A stretch of 64,000 nucleotides of DNA from contig NZ_BBUY01000003.1 in assembly GCF_001590865.1 (NCBI RefSeq), positions 441,846 through 505,845 of the forward strand, written 5' to 3'. Each line of letters opens with the position of its first letter. Position 1 is the first letter of the stretch. Shown here one piece after another: positions 36,746 through 45,591 of this stretch. The notes beneath the pieces were generated by a model. That model was not told the origin of the DNA and made no database searches. It saw nothing but the letters and a program-made list of their open reading frames with translations. Position numbers and translations under genes: made by a program. This stretch comes from Streptomyces sp. NBRC 110611. Lineage in GTDB: Bacteria > Actinomycetota > Actinomycetes > Streptomycetales > Streptomycetaceae.

Positions 36746-38178
36746 CCACCACACCCTCCTCCTCAACGTCCCCCACCACTCCGCCCACCACCACGACTTC
36801 CACTGCTGCATCCCCGACCGTCGCGTCGACCGGCGTGTCCGAGTCCACGGCTCCCGCACCGCACTTGGCCGGTAACTTCGCGCCGGTCATGGACGAGCTC
36901 ACCGCCTACGACCTCCCGGTCACGGGTACGATCCCGCCCGAGCTCACCGGCTGGTTCCTGCGCAACGGCCCCAATCCGCGGGACGCCGCCACCGCACACT
37001 GGTTCTTCGGCGACGGAATGGTCCATGGCCTGCGCCTGGAGGGCGGGAGAGCGGTCTCGTACCGCAACCGCTGGGTCCGCACCTCCAGCTTCACCGGTGA
37101 GGAGTCCACCCGGGATGCGGAGGGCCACCGCAATCTGGCGGCGGGAGTGGCCAACACCCATGTCGTCCGGCATGCCGGCCGCACCCTCGCACTGGTCGAG
37201 TCGTCGTTCCCCTATGAGATCGACTGCCGTCCCGGTCATGAGTTGGAGACCATCGGCGTCCATGACTTCGGCGGCCGGCTCACCACGGCCATGACCGCCC
37301 ATCCCAAGACCTGTCCCACGACCGGCGAACTGCACTTCTTCGGCTACGGCGGTGCCACTCCGCCCTACCTCACGTATCACCGCGCCGACCCGGCCGGGGA
37401 GTTGGTGATCAGTCGTCCCATCGAAGTGCCGGCGCACACGATGATGCATGACTTCCACCTGACCGCAGGCCATGTCGTCTTCATGGACCTCCCCCTCGTC
37501 TTCGACCGTGAGCATCCCGGTATGCCGTACCGCTGGGATCCGGAGTACGGCGCCCGGCTGGGCGTACTGCGCCGAGACGACCCCTACGGCGAGGTCCGCT
37601 GGCTGCCCATCGACCCCTGCTATGTCTTCCACGCGCTGAACGCCTACGATGACGGCGACCAGCGGATCGTCCTTTACGTCTCCCGCTATGCCGACTTCGG
37701 GAACATGACGGCGTTCACCGGAGGGACCATCCCCTGCCTCTGGCGCTGGACGATCGATCTCGCCTCCGGCACGGTCATCGAGGAACAGCTGGATGACCAG
37801 CTGTGCGAGTTCCCGCGGGTCGACGACCGCCTCGCCGGGCTGCCGGCCCGCTACGGCCATGGCGTTGCCGCCGAGCCTCCCGGAGGCGGATCGATGCCCG
37901 GCGCCCTGCTCCGCTACGACCTGCGGACCGGCGAGGCCGTCCGGCACGACTTCGGTCCTGGGCGCACTCCGGGCGAGGCGGTCTTCGCCCCGGCGGACGA
38001 CCGCCCGGGCGGGCCGGGCTGGCTGATCACCTATGTCTATGACGCGACCACCGACACCAGCGATCTGGTCGTGCTCGACGCCGAGGACATATCCGCCGAC
38101 CCGGTGGCCACGGTCCATCTCCCGCAGCGTGTGCCGTACGGGTTCCACGGCAACTGGCTTCCGGATCCTGCAAGTTGA
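36742..38178 (+). CDS. Carotenoid/stilbene cleavage oxygenase (RPE65 family)
   Basis: 478 residues. After a Thr/Ser/Pro-rich start (about 35 residues) the seven-bladed propeller enzyme follows. The four iron-binding His are visible in the expected settings: TAHPKT, MMHDFHLT, VFHALNAYDDG and the C-terminal GFHGNW. Family enzymes split carotenoids or stilbenoids with O2 and non-haem Fe(II); the substrate is unknown. The N-terminal motif GWFLRNGPNPR is typical. Coupled to the upstream membrane protein and controlled with it by the PadR site. Confidence 0.92.
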   Translation: MTTTPSSSTSPTTPPTTTTSTAASPTVASTGVSESTAPAPHLAGNFAPVMDELTAYDLPVTGTIPPELTGWFLRNGPNPRDAATAHWFFGDGMVHGLRLEGGRAVSYRNRWVRTSSFTGEESTRDAEGHRNLAAGVANTHVVRHAGRTLALVESSFPYEIDCRPGHELETIGVHDFGGRLTTAMTAHPKTCPTTGELHFFGYGGATPPYLTYHRADPAGELVISRPIEVPAHTMMHDFHLTAGHVVFMDLPLVFDREHPGMPYRWDPEYGARLGVLRRDDPYGEVRWLPIDPCYVFHALNAYDDGDQRIVLYVSRYADFGNMTAFTGGTIPCLWRWTIDLASGTVIEEQLDDQLCEFPRVDDRLAGLPARYGHGVAAEPPGGGSMPGALLRYDLRTGEAVRHDFGPGRTPGEAVFAPADDRPGGPGWLITYVYDATTDTSDLVVLDAEDISADPVATVHLPQRVPYGFHGNWLPDPAS

Positions 38179-38286
38179 GTCCCTCCCGCTGGGGCGCGCG
38201 TCACCTGAGCGGCGTCACCTGAGAGGCGCTGGCTGAGGGGCGTCGGCTGAGGGGGCGGTCGAGGAACCGCGAACCGTGCGGGCGTG

Positions 38287-39528
38287 TCACGCTTCGGGGG
38301 CGTCGGTGCCTCTGGTGCCTGGGTCGCGCGATGCCAGCGCGTCCATCGTGCGGGCCTGCACCTCCCGCTGGGCGGCGGCGGTGATGAACGCGGCGGTGTT
38401 CTCCGTGCCCACCAGGGCCCGTACGGCCTGCACGGCCTCAGCGGGGAGCGCCACTGCCTCCCAGGGGGCAACGTCCGCCGAGAGGTCGCTGTTCGAAGCA
38501 CCGGGCTTCGAGGCACCGGGCTTCGAGGCACCGGGCTTCGAGGCGCCGGGCTTCGAGGCGCCGGGCTTCGAGGCGCCGGGCTTCGAGGTGCGGGACTCGG
38601 AGGCTCCGGTCGTCGAGTCGGCTGCGGTACGGGGGTCCGCGACCGGCTCGGCGGCCGGTGGACGGGCGGGCGGGGCCGAAGGGGGCGGGAAGGCCTCGCG
38701 GAGGTGGTGGCGGAGGTGCCGGGTGGCCAAGGTGCGCATGGCGCGGGCGAGTTCGGCGTCGATCGTCTGCTGGGCGAGCGGGCGGAGCCGCCGTACGAGG
38801 GCGGCGGCCTCCGCGGCCTCGTCCTCCGTGGGCGGATGATCAAGGAACGGCCGGAAGACATGTTCGGAGGTGAAGTCCAGAAAGCGGGCGGCGATGTGCT
38901 CCACCTGGCCGCGCAGCTCGCGCAGATGACCGGAGATCGCCGGCAGCGGAACACCGGACGAGTGCAGTTCGGCGGCGACGGCGAGTTCCTGGGGGCTGGG
39001 CACGAGGAACTCGTCCTCCCTGCCGGGGATACGTTCCAGGACACCCAGCTCCACGGCCTCGGCGACCGCTGTCTCGTCGGAGACGCCACCGAAGGCGGTG
39101 TCCAGCTCCGCGCGGCTGATCCGGGACGCCTGCTCGTCGCTCCAGGGCCCGTCGATCTCGGCGACCAGGCCCAGGACCCCGCCGAGGTCGCGGCCGGCGT
39201 CCCAGGCCTCCAGGAGTTCCTTGATGCTGGCGAGGGTGTAGCCACGGTCGAGCAGCTCGGAGATCTGGCGCAGCCGGGTCAGATGGGTGTCGCCGTAGAC
39301 GTTCGCCCGGCCGCGGCGTTCCGGACGGGGGAGCAGTCCGCGGTCCTGGTAGGCACGGATCGTACGGACCGTGGCGCCGCTGAGATGGGCCAGGCCCTCG
39401 ATGCGGTATTCGGACGGGGGATGTCCGGCCGCGGGGTGTCCGAACGGAGGTTGTCCGGCTGGGTGGTGTCCGGTCGGGTGGGGGTCGGCCATCCGGTGTC
39501 GGCTGGCCGGCGGCGGCTGCTCGGTCAC
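38287..39528 (-). CDS. MerR-family regulator with KPGAS repeat tract
   Basis: 413 residues. A His/Pro-rich leader of about 40 residues precedes the MerR winged helix: YRIEGLAHLSGATVRTIRAY, then QDRGLLPRPERRGRANVYG. The helical effector domain continues to about 290. A Pro/Ala-rich linker contains six tandem KPGAS-type units (about 310-341), then a short C-terminal region. GTG 39528 has GAGGAG upstream. It is the last gene of a four-gene operon with the M24, EphD-like and metal-dependent hydrolase genes, and may autoregulate it. Confidence 0.88.
   Translation of the reverse strand: MTEQPPPASRHRMADPHPTGHHPAGQPPFGHPAAGHPPSEYRIEGLAHLSGATVRTIRAYQDRGLLPRPERRGRANVYGDTHLTRLRQISELLDRGYTLASIKELLEAWDAGRDLGGVLGLVAEIDGPWSDEQASRISRAELDTAFGGVSDETAVAEAVELGVLERIPGREDEFLVPSPQELAVAAELHSSGVPLPAISGHLRELRGQVEHIAARFLDFTSEHVFRPFLDHPPTEDEAAEAAALVRRLRPLAQQTIDAELARAMRTLATRHLRHHLREAFPPPSAPPARPPAAEPVADPRTAADSTTGASESRTSKPGASKPGASKPGASKPGASKPGASKPGASNSDLSADVAPWEAVALPAEAVQAVRALVGTENTAAFITAAAQREVQARTMDALASRDPGTRGTDAPEA
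38492..38596. repeat. 15-bp minisatellite in the merR-like gene
   Basis: Six near-identical 15-bp units (TTCGAGGC(A/G)CCGGGC) at 38492-38581 and a degenerate seventh at 38582-38596. Each encodes Ser-Lys-Pro-Gly-Ala on the minus strand. Unit length is a multiple of three, so copy-number change keeps the frame. Confidence 0.95.
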
Positions 39529-39555
39529 TCGTTGCTCCTCTGAGATGGCCGCGCG

Positions 39556-40494
39556 CTATGAGAGGGCCGCGCGGCCTACCGAGCCCGCCGCGGCCCGTGC
39601 GGCCGGGGAGGAGGCCAGATAGGCGACGGCCTTGCGCAGCGACCCTTCCTGCGAGGGATGGTACGACCGCCGCAGGTAGCGCGGGATCGCCGCTCCCAGC
39701 TCCCGCCAGGTGGGCAGCAGGCCTTTGCGGACGGCGCGGTTGTGTTGGTGTAGCGAGTAGCGGGAGGGGGTGGCGAGTTGGGGGTCGTGACGTAGGAGGT
39801 AGGCGGTGCCCCAGCCCCAGAGGTAGAGCAGGACGGGGGCGGTCACGGCCATTCCCAGGATCCGGCGGGCGTAGCGGGCCGGGTCGGGTCCGCCGGTGTG
39901 CTGGTACATGTCGAAGGCGACCGCGCGGTGCTCGACCTCCTCGGCGCCGTGCCAGCGCAGCAGGTCGAGCATCACCGGGTCCGGGCGGGCGCGGTCCAGG
40001 CCGTCGGCGGCCAGTACCCAGTTGCCGAGCACCGCAGTGAACTGCTCGATGGCGGCGATCAGGGAGAGCCGGAAACGCAACCACTCCCGCTGGGCTACGG
40101 GAATGCCCAGTGGTGGCTGCTCACCCAGGAGGTGATCGAAGAGGAAGTCGACGTGCCGGGTGTAGGGGCTGGTGTCCAGACCCTGACGGGCCAAGTGGTC
40201 GAGCACGTAGGAGTGCTGGAGACTGTGGGTGGCCTCCTGGCCCATGAAGCCCTTGACGTCCTTGCGGAGCTGCCCGTCCCGGACCAGCGGGAGGGCCTCC
40301 TTGAAGACCTTCACGAACCAGCGCTCGCCGGCCGGCAGCAGCAGATGCAGGACGTTGATGACGTGGGTGGCGGTGGGTTCGTCGGGTATCCAGAGCAGTG
40401 GAGTCTCACGCCAGTCGAAGGTGACCCGGCGGGGCGTGATCGCGTAGGGCTGCGGTGCTCGGTGCGGCTGCTCCTGAGGGGGTGGAGTACTCAT
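39556..40494 (-). CDS. Predicted metal-dependent hydrolase (PF10118 type)
   Basis: 312 residues. It follows the ferritin-like/metal-dependent hydrolase family with several conserved His/Glu in helices: FMGQEATHSLQHS, VDFLFDHLLG, LIAAIEQFTAVLG and WHGAEEVEHRAVAFD, which suggests a di-metal helical bundle. A hydrophobic stretch near 225-245 may contact membrane. Its operon partners are EphD-like and M24 proteins, which hints at lipid or xenobiotic modification. ATG 40494 has GGAG upstream. Specific reaction unknown. Confidence 0.8.
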   Translation of the reverse strand: MSTPPPQEQPHRAPQPYAITPRRVTFDWRETPLLWIPDEPTATHVINVLHLLLPAGERWFVKVFKEALPLVRDGQLRKDVKGFMGQEATHSLQHSYVLDHLARQGLDTSPYTRHVDFLFDHLLGEQPPLGIPVAQREWLRFRLSLIAAIEQFTAVLGNWVLAADGLDRARPDPVMLDLLRWHGAEEVEHRAVAFDMYQHTGGPDPARYARRILGMAVTAPVLLYLWGWGTAYLLRHDPQLATPSRYSLHQHNRAVRKGLLPTWRELGAAIPRYLRRSYHPSQEGSLRKAVAYLASSPAARAAAGSVGRAALS

Positions 40495-40637
40495 GCGCGG
40501 CTCCTGACATGCGCAGGTGTCTGTCGCAAGCGTCTGTCGCAAAACGTCTGTCGTAGGTTTCTGTCGCAGGTCGGTTGGCCGGGCAGGGCCGGCCCGCCCG
40601 GGCCTCGTGGACGGCTTTCCGTGGCCGTCCCGGTGGT

Positions 40638-42416
40638 CTACAGCCTCGGCTCGATGCGGGCGAGGGCGCGGAGAGCGCGTGGGGCGAAGCGGGACAGCAG
40701 ATGGACTCCGCGGGCCTCGGGCGTGACCGGGACCACGGCCTGGTTGTGGACCACCGCGCTGAGGACGGCGTCGGCGACCTTCTCCGGGGGGTAGTTGCGC
40801 AGCCCGTACATCCGCGCGGCCTTGGCCTGGCGGCGCTTCTCCTCTTCGGCGGAGACGCCGGCGAAGCGGGCGGTGGTGGTGATGCCGGTGTTGACCAGTC
40901 CGGGGCAGATGGCCGAGACACCGATGCCCTGGCCGGCCAGCTCGGCGCGCAGGCACTCGCTGAGCATCAGGACTGCCGCCTTGGAGGTGCTGTAGGCGGG
41001 CAGCACCTTCGACGGCTGGAAGGCGGCGGCCGAGGCGGTGTTGACGATATGGCCGCCCTGTCCGCGTTCCGCCATCCGCTTGCCGAAGATCCGGCAGCCA
41101 TGGATGACGCCCCACAGGTTGACGTCCAGGACCTTTTTCCAGTCCTCGGTGCTGGTCTGCAGGAAGGAGCCGGACAGCCCGACGCCGGCGTTGTTCACCA
41201 GCACGTCGACGGTGCCGTACTCGGCGTCGGCCTTGTCGGCGAGTTTCTCCATCGCGGCCTCGTCCGCGACGTCGACGGTCTCCGCCCAGGCCTGCGGTGC
41301 ACCGATCAGCCGGGCCAGGTCGGCGGTTCGGGCCGCGCCCTCGGCGTCCCGGTCGACGGCGATGATGCGCGCACCGGCCTCCGCGAAGGCGAATGCGGTC
41401 GCCCGCCCGATGCCACTGGCCGCGCCGGTCACCAGCACCAGCTGTCCGCCGAACCGGTCGGCGTGCGGGCCGGCCGCGGCGACCTGCTTGGCCGGGTCCC
41501 CCTCCTCCTTGGCGGTGACGAACTCGCCGATCCAGGAGATGAGTTGGTCGGGGCGGGTGCGGGGCACCCAGTGCCGGGCCGGGAGGGTGCGGCGTACCAG
41601 CCGGGGTGCCCACCGCTCCAGGTCGTCGTAGAGCCGCGGAGAGAGGAAGGCGTCGCCGGTGGGGGTGATGAGCTGCACGGGGCAGTGCGCATAGGCGTCG
41701 GCGCGCGGGCGGCGGAGCCGGGGGAGGACGTTGTCGCGGTAGAGCCAGGCGCCGTGGGCCGCGTCGGCGGGCAGTGAGGCGGTCGGGTAGTCGCCGCCCG
41801 GTACCTTCTCCACCCGTCGCAGGATCTTCGGCCAGCGCTTGCCGAGCGGTCCCTGCCAGGCCAGTTCGGGCAGCGCGGGGGTATGCAGCAGGTAGACGTA
41901 CCAGGACTTGGCGCTCTGGTTGAGGAGCTGGGCGGCGCGGCGCGGGGTGGGGCGCGCCATCCGCTGCTTGATCCAGTGGCCGAAGTGGTCCAGGGACGGT
42001 CCCGACAGGGAGGTGAAGGAGGCGATCCGGCCCTCCGTCCGTGGCACCGTGGCGAACTCCCAGGACTGTACGGATCCCCAGTCGTGGCCCACGAGGTGCA
42101 CCGGGCGGTCGGGGCTGACGGCGTCGGCGACGGCCAGGAAGTCGTCCGTCAGCTTCTCCAGCGTGAAGCCGCCGCGCAGCGGCTGCGGGGCGGTGGAGCG
42201 GCCGCAGCCACGGACGTCGTAGAGCACGACATGGAAGCGGTCGGCCAGGCCGCGGGCGACCTCGGACCAGACCTCCTTGCTGTCCGGGTAGCCGTGCACC
42301 AGCAGCACCGTGGGCCGGGCCGGATCACCCAGCTCCGCGACGCACAGCTCGACGTCACCGGTGCGCACCCAGCGCTCCGTCGCCCCCGCAAGGCCCGGAA
42401 CCCGGCCCTCTCCCAT
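40638..42416 (-). CDS. EphD-like fusion: alpha/beta-hydrolase (epoxide hydrolase) plus short-chain dehydrogenase
   Basis: 592 residues, the same size as mycobacterial EphD as I remember it. Residues 1-290: alpha/beta-hydrolase of epoxide-hydrolase type with LLVHGYPDSKEVW (HGxP oxyanion loop), LVGHDWGSVQSW (nucleophile Asp in GHDWG) and a C-terminal His (ARHWVPRT). Residues about 310-592: SDR domain with VTGAASGIGRATAFA (NAD(P) site), VNNAGVG, and the catalytic YSTSKAA (Tyr-x3-Lys). M. tuberculosis EphD acts in mycolate modification; Streptomyces lacks mycolates, so another lipid or xenobiotic substrate is likely. ATG 42416 is preferred; an upstream open frame is antisense-like. Confidence 0.9.
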   Translation of the reverse strand: MGEGRVPGLAGATERWVRTGDVELCVAELGDPARPTVLLVHGYPDSKEVWSEVARGLADRFHVVLYDVRGCGRSTAPQPLRGGFTLEKLTDDFLAVADAVSPDRPVHLVGHDWGSVQSWEFATVPRTEGRIASFTSLSGPSLDHFGHWIKQRMARPTPRRAAQLLNQSAKSWYVYLLHTPALPELAWQGPLGKRWPKILRRVEKVPGGDYPTASLPADAAHGAWLYRDNVLPRLRRPRADAYAHCPVQLITPTGDAFLSPRLYDDLERWAPRLVRRTLPARHWVPRTRPDQLISWIGEFVTAKEEGDPAKQVAAAGPHADRFGGQLVLVTGAASGIGRATAFAFAEAGARIIAVDRDAEGAARTADLARLIGAPQAWAETVDVADEAAMEKLADKADAEYGTVDVLVNNAGVGLSGSFLQTSTEDWKKVLDVNLWGVIHGCRIFGKRMAERGQGGHIVNTASAAAFQPSKVLPAYSTSKAAVLMLSECLRAELAGQGIGVSAICPGLVNTGITTTARFAGVSAEEEKRRQAKAARMYGLRNYPPEKVADAVLSAVVHNQAVVPVTPEARGVHLLSRFAPRALRALARIEPRL

Positions 42417-42457
42417 ACCGTGCCCCGTCCTCTCGTCCCCTGTGTTCCGTCCCGTCC

Positions 42458-43327
42458 TCACGCGGCCTGCTCCTCCTGCCAGCGCCGCACGTGCGGCAGA
42501 TCGTCGTCCAGCCAGAAGGCGCTCTCCTGCGGGTCCTTGGAGTCCGTGACGACCAGGATCTCCTCGAACTTCGCGCCGGTGCCCCGGAAGCCGAGGTGGG
42601 GTTCGACCGCCCACAGCCCGGGCGCCGGCGGATGGTCGGAGAAGGAGTACGGGCTCCACAGCGGGGACCAGCCCTCGCGATGGCCGTGCAGTGCGTCGGA
42701 GGCGAGGCCCCTGAGGGACTGGGTGCCGAACCCGAACAAGGTGGGGGACCAGCGGCGCTGCCTGACCCGGTCGACCTTGTGGGCGATGACGCCGAAGGGG
42801 TAGGCGCGGTGGCGGTTGGCGTAGCCCTGCCGCACCATGAGGCGGTCGACGTCCTCGTAGATCTCCCGGAGCGGGCGCCGCTCGCGCACCTCACGCAGGA
42901 TCAGCTCCCGGTGCGCTTCGAGGTCGGCGAGCAGCCGGTCGTGCACCGGGTTGAGCCCCAGGCAGCCGGAGTAGCCGATGTCGGCGGTGAAGCCGTTGTG
43001 GACCGGTGCCATGTCGAGGATGAAGGCCATCCCCGGCTCCAGCCGCCGGTTGGTGGGGAAGAACTGCAGCGGAATCCGGAAGCCGACGAAGGCGGTGCGG
43101 TCGCCGAACCAGGCGAACGGCAGATGGAACCAGTCCCGTACCCCGCGCTCGTGCAGCCATTCGCGCTGCATCCGTGCCGCCGCGCGCTCGGTGATCCCGG
43201 GCCTGAGCTGAGCGGCCACCGCTTCCGCGCAGGCGTAGGCGAGCTGCTGGACCTCTCTGAAGCCCGCCAGCTCGGCGGTGGTGCGTGCGCCGGCTCCTGC
43301 TGAGGTCGCTGAGGTGACTGAGGCCAT
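42458..43327 (-). CDS. M24-family metallopeptidase-like protein
   Basis: 289 residues with the pita-bread (creatinase/aminopeptidase P) fold. Metal ligands can be placed: Asp in FILDMAPVHNGFTADIGY (two Asp), His in the FGVIAHK region, and Glu in AVEPHLGF and FEEILVVTD. It lacks a long N-terminal domain. Family members cleave X-Pro bonds or act on small C-N substrates; the reaction here is unknown. First gene of the operon with the EphD-like protein (41-bp gap). ATG 43327 starts right after a promoter region that contains a MerR-type dyad. Confidence 0.85.
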   Translation of the reverse strand: MASVTSATSAGAGARTTAELAGFREVQQLAYACAEAVAAQLRPGITERAAARMQREWLHERGVRDWFHLPFAWFGDRTAFVGFRIPLQFFPTNRRLEPGMAFILDMAPVHNGFTADIGYSGCLGLNPVHDRLLADLEAHRELILREVRERRPLREIYEDVDRLMVRQGYANRHRAYPFGVIAHKVDRVRQRRWSPTLFGFGTQSLRGLASDALHGHREGWSPLWSPYSFSDHPPAPGLWAVEPHLGFRGTGAKFEEILVVTDSKDPQESAFWLDDDLPHVRRWQEEQAA

Positions 43328-43375
43328 CGCCAACCGTCCGTCCGTGAGCAGTTCATCGCGGTACGTGCCCGTAAC

Positions 43376-43397
43376 TTGACATTGATGAATGTGACAA
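43376..43397 (-). promoter_or_regulatory. Candidate MerR-type operator of the M24/EphD operon
   Basis: TTGACATT-GATG-AATGTGACAA is an imperfect dyad 49 bp upstream of the first operon gene. On the minus strand TTGTCA begins it and could serve as a -35 hexamer. A MerR gene ends the same operon, which makes autoregulation through this site plausible. Confidence 0.5.
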
Positions 43398-43610
43398 TGC
43401 CCGGCGACTGCGTCAAGAGGTGTGCACGCCCGGCTTCCGGCACCGGCCTGACGCCGACCCCCGAACCCTGACACCGAACTCTGACGCCGAACCCTGACGC
43501 CGGACCGCTGGAAGCAGGAGAACCCCTAGGGGCCGTAATACCGCAGGGGGAGGCGGATCCCACCGCCTGGGCTGACGACCGGCGCGCCGGGCGGGCCTAC
43601 CGTCGATGAC

Positions 43611-44678
43611 GTGACTGTGATCGTGACCGAAAGCCTGAGCAAGCGGTTCCCGCGGGTGACCGCCTTGGACCGGCTCTCCGTTGACATCGCCCCCGGCGTA
43701 ACAGGCCTGGTGGGCGCCAACGGCGCCGGCAAGTCCACCCTGATCAAGATCCTTCTCGGCCTGGCCCCGGCCACCGAAGGGACCGCGCGCGTGCTCGGCC
43801 TGGACGTGGCGAAGGACGGCAGCGCCATCCGCGAGCGGGTCGGCTATATGCCCGAGCACGACTGCCTGCCGCCGGATGTCTCGGCCACGGAATTCGTTGT
43901 GCACATGGCCCGGATGTCCGGCCTGCCGCCGACTGCAGCCCGTGAGCGCACCGCCGACACCCTGCGTCACGTCGGCCTCTACGAGGAGCGCTACCGCCCC
44001 ATCGGCGGCTACTCCACAGGTATGAAGCAGCGGGTGAAGCTCGCCCAGGCGCTGGTCCACGACCCACAGCTGGTGTTCCTCGACGAGCCCACCAACGGCC
44101 TCGACCCGGCCGGCCGGGACGAGATGCTCGGCCTGATCAGGCGCGTTCACACCGACTTCGGCATCTCCGTCCTGGTCACCTCCCACCTCCTCGGTGAGCT
44201 GGAGCGCACCTGCGACCACGTCGTCGTCATCGACGGCGGCAAACTGCTGCGCTCCTCCTCCACCGATGAGTTCACGCAGGTCACGACCTCGCTGGCGGTC
44301 GAGGTCACGGATACCGACGCCCATCCGGACGGCACCGGGGCGCTCCGCCGGGCCCTGGCCGGCGCCGGGGTCGCGGTGACCACCGGCGGCGCCGGCTCCG
44401 ACGGCCTCGCCACGCCCGGCCATCTGCTGTTCATCGACGCGGCCGGGGAGGAGACCTACGACCTGGTACGGGACACCGTCGCCGGACTCGGGCTCGGCCT
44501 GGTCCGGATGGAACAGCGCCGCCACCGCATCGCCGAGGTCTTCCGTGACGCCGACGAGGCGGCCACCGCCCCGGCGGCCCCGGCCACCTCGGCCGCCGGC
44601 CCTGCCCCCCTCGCTCCCACGGGCGCCCCCGGCGCCCCGTACGTCACCCAGGACGGAGGCGCCCACGATGCCGTCTGA
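43611..44678 (+). CDS. ABC transporter ATPase 1 of a four-gene exporter
   Basis: 355 residues. Walker A GANGAGKSTLIKIL (about 34), signature YSTGMKQRVKLAQAL, Walker B LVFLDEPTNGLDPAG and switch SHLLGELE. This is the ABC-2 type exporter ATPase group. A Pro/Ala-rich C-terminal tail of about 35 residues is extra. GTG 43611 lies right after TACCGTCGATGAC, a likely -10 region, so the mRNA may be leaderless. It overlaps the permease start by 11 bp. Confidence 0.9.
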   Translation: MTVIVTESLSKRFPRVTALDRLSVDIAPGVTGLVGANGAGKSTLIKILLGLAPATEGTARVLGLDVAKDGSAIRERVGYMPEHDCLPPDVSATEFVVHMARMSGLPPTAARERTADTLRHVGLYEERYRPIGGYSTGMKQRVKLAQALVHDPQLVFLDEPTNGLDPAGRDEMLGLIRRVHTDFGISVLVTSHLLGELERTCDHVVVIDGGKLLRSSSTDEFTQVTTSLAVEVTDTDAHPDGTGALRRALAGAGVAVTTGGAGSDGLATPGHLLFIDAAGEETYDLVRDTVAGLGLGLVRMEQRRHRIAEVFRDADEAATAPAAPATSAAGPAPLAPTGAPGAPYVTQDGGAHDAV

Positions 44679-45591
44679 CCCCACGACCTCCGTACCGGCC
44701 TCCGCACCGGCCACGCCGACCGGTGCGTACATCCACAACATCGGGTACCGCCACTACGACGGCCCCCGTCTGGGCCGCGGCTACGCCCGCCGGTCGCTGT
44801 TCTCGCAGAGCCTGCGCGGTGCCTACGGCCTGGGCCGCTCGGCCAAGAGCAAGGTGCTGCCGATGCTGCTCTTCGCGGTGATGTGCCTGCCCGCCGCGAT
44901 CATGGTCGCGGTGACGGTGTTCACCAAGGCCGGCAGCCTCCCGGTCGGCTACACCCGCTACGCGATCTTCCTCCAGGCCGTCATCGGCCTCTATCTGGCC
45001 GCCCAGGCACCGCAGTTGGTCTCCCGCGATCTGCGGTTCAAGTCCATACCGTTGTACTTCTCCCGCCCCATCGAGCGCGGCGACTACGTGGCGGCGAAGT
45101 TCGCGGCCATGGCGAGCGCCCTGTTCCTGCTCACGGCGGCCCCGCTGGTGATCCTCTACGTCGGGGCACTGCTGGCGAAGCTGGACTTCCTCGACCAGAC
45201 CAAGGGCCTGGCCCAGGGGCTGGTGTCCGTGGCGCTGCTGTCGCTGCTGTTCGCCGGGGTGGGCCTGGTCATCTCCGCCCTCACCCCGCGCCGCGGGTTC
45301 GGCGTCGCCGCCGTGATCGCCACACTCACCATTCCCTACGGCGCGGTGAGCGCGGTGCAGGGCATCGCCTTCGTCCAGGGCAGTGAATCCGCCGCCGGCT
45401 GGCTGGGGCTGTTCTCCCCCATCACGCTCATCGACGGGGTGCAGTCGGTCTTCCTCGGCGGTACCAGCTCCTTCCCCAACGGCCTGACGCCGTCGACCGG
45501 CGCCGGATTCGTCTACCTCCTCGTCACGCTGACCGTCATCGCCGGCAGCTATGCCCTGCTGATGCGCCGCTATCGGAAGGCCGGACTGTGA
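44668..45591 (+). CDS. ABC-2 type permease 1
   Basis: 307 residues with about six membrane segments (70-95, 105-125, 150-178, 190-215, 222-245, 278-298). It has a cytoplasmic N-terminus with GYRHYDGPRLGRGYARRSL, seen in ABC-2 permeases fused to or paired with such ATPases. It starts inside the ATPase 1 gene with GGAGG upstream and ends overlapping ATPase 2 (GTGA at 45588-45591). The cargo is unknown. Confidence 0.88.
   Translation: MPSDPTTSVPASAPATPTGAYIHNIGYRHYDGPRLGRGYARRSLFSQSLRGAYGLGRSAKSKVLPMLLFAVMCLPAAIMVAVTVFTKAGSLPVGYTRYAIFLQAVIGLYLAAQAPQLVSRDLRFKSIPLYFSRPIERGDYVAAKFAAMASALFLLTAAPLVILYVGALLAKLDFLDQTKGLAQGLVSVALLSLLFAGVGLVISALTPRRGFGVAAVIATLTIPYGAVSAVQGIAFVQGSESAAGWLGLFSPITLIDGVQSVFLGGTSSFPNGLTPSTGAGFVYLLVTLTVIAGSYALLMRRYRKAGL

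Noticed and set aside
38492..38596. Possible CRISPR-like array
   Set aside because: Units are directly adjacent 15-mers without spacers and are read in frame as KPGAS repeats.
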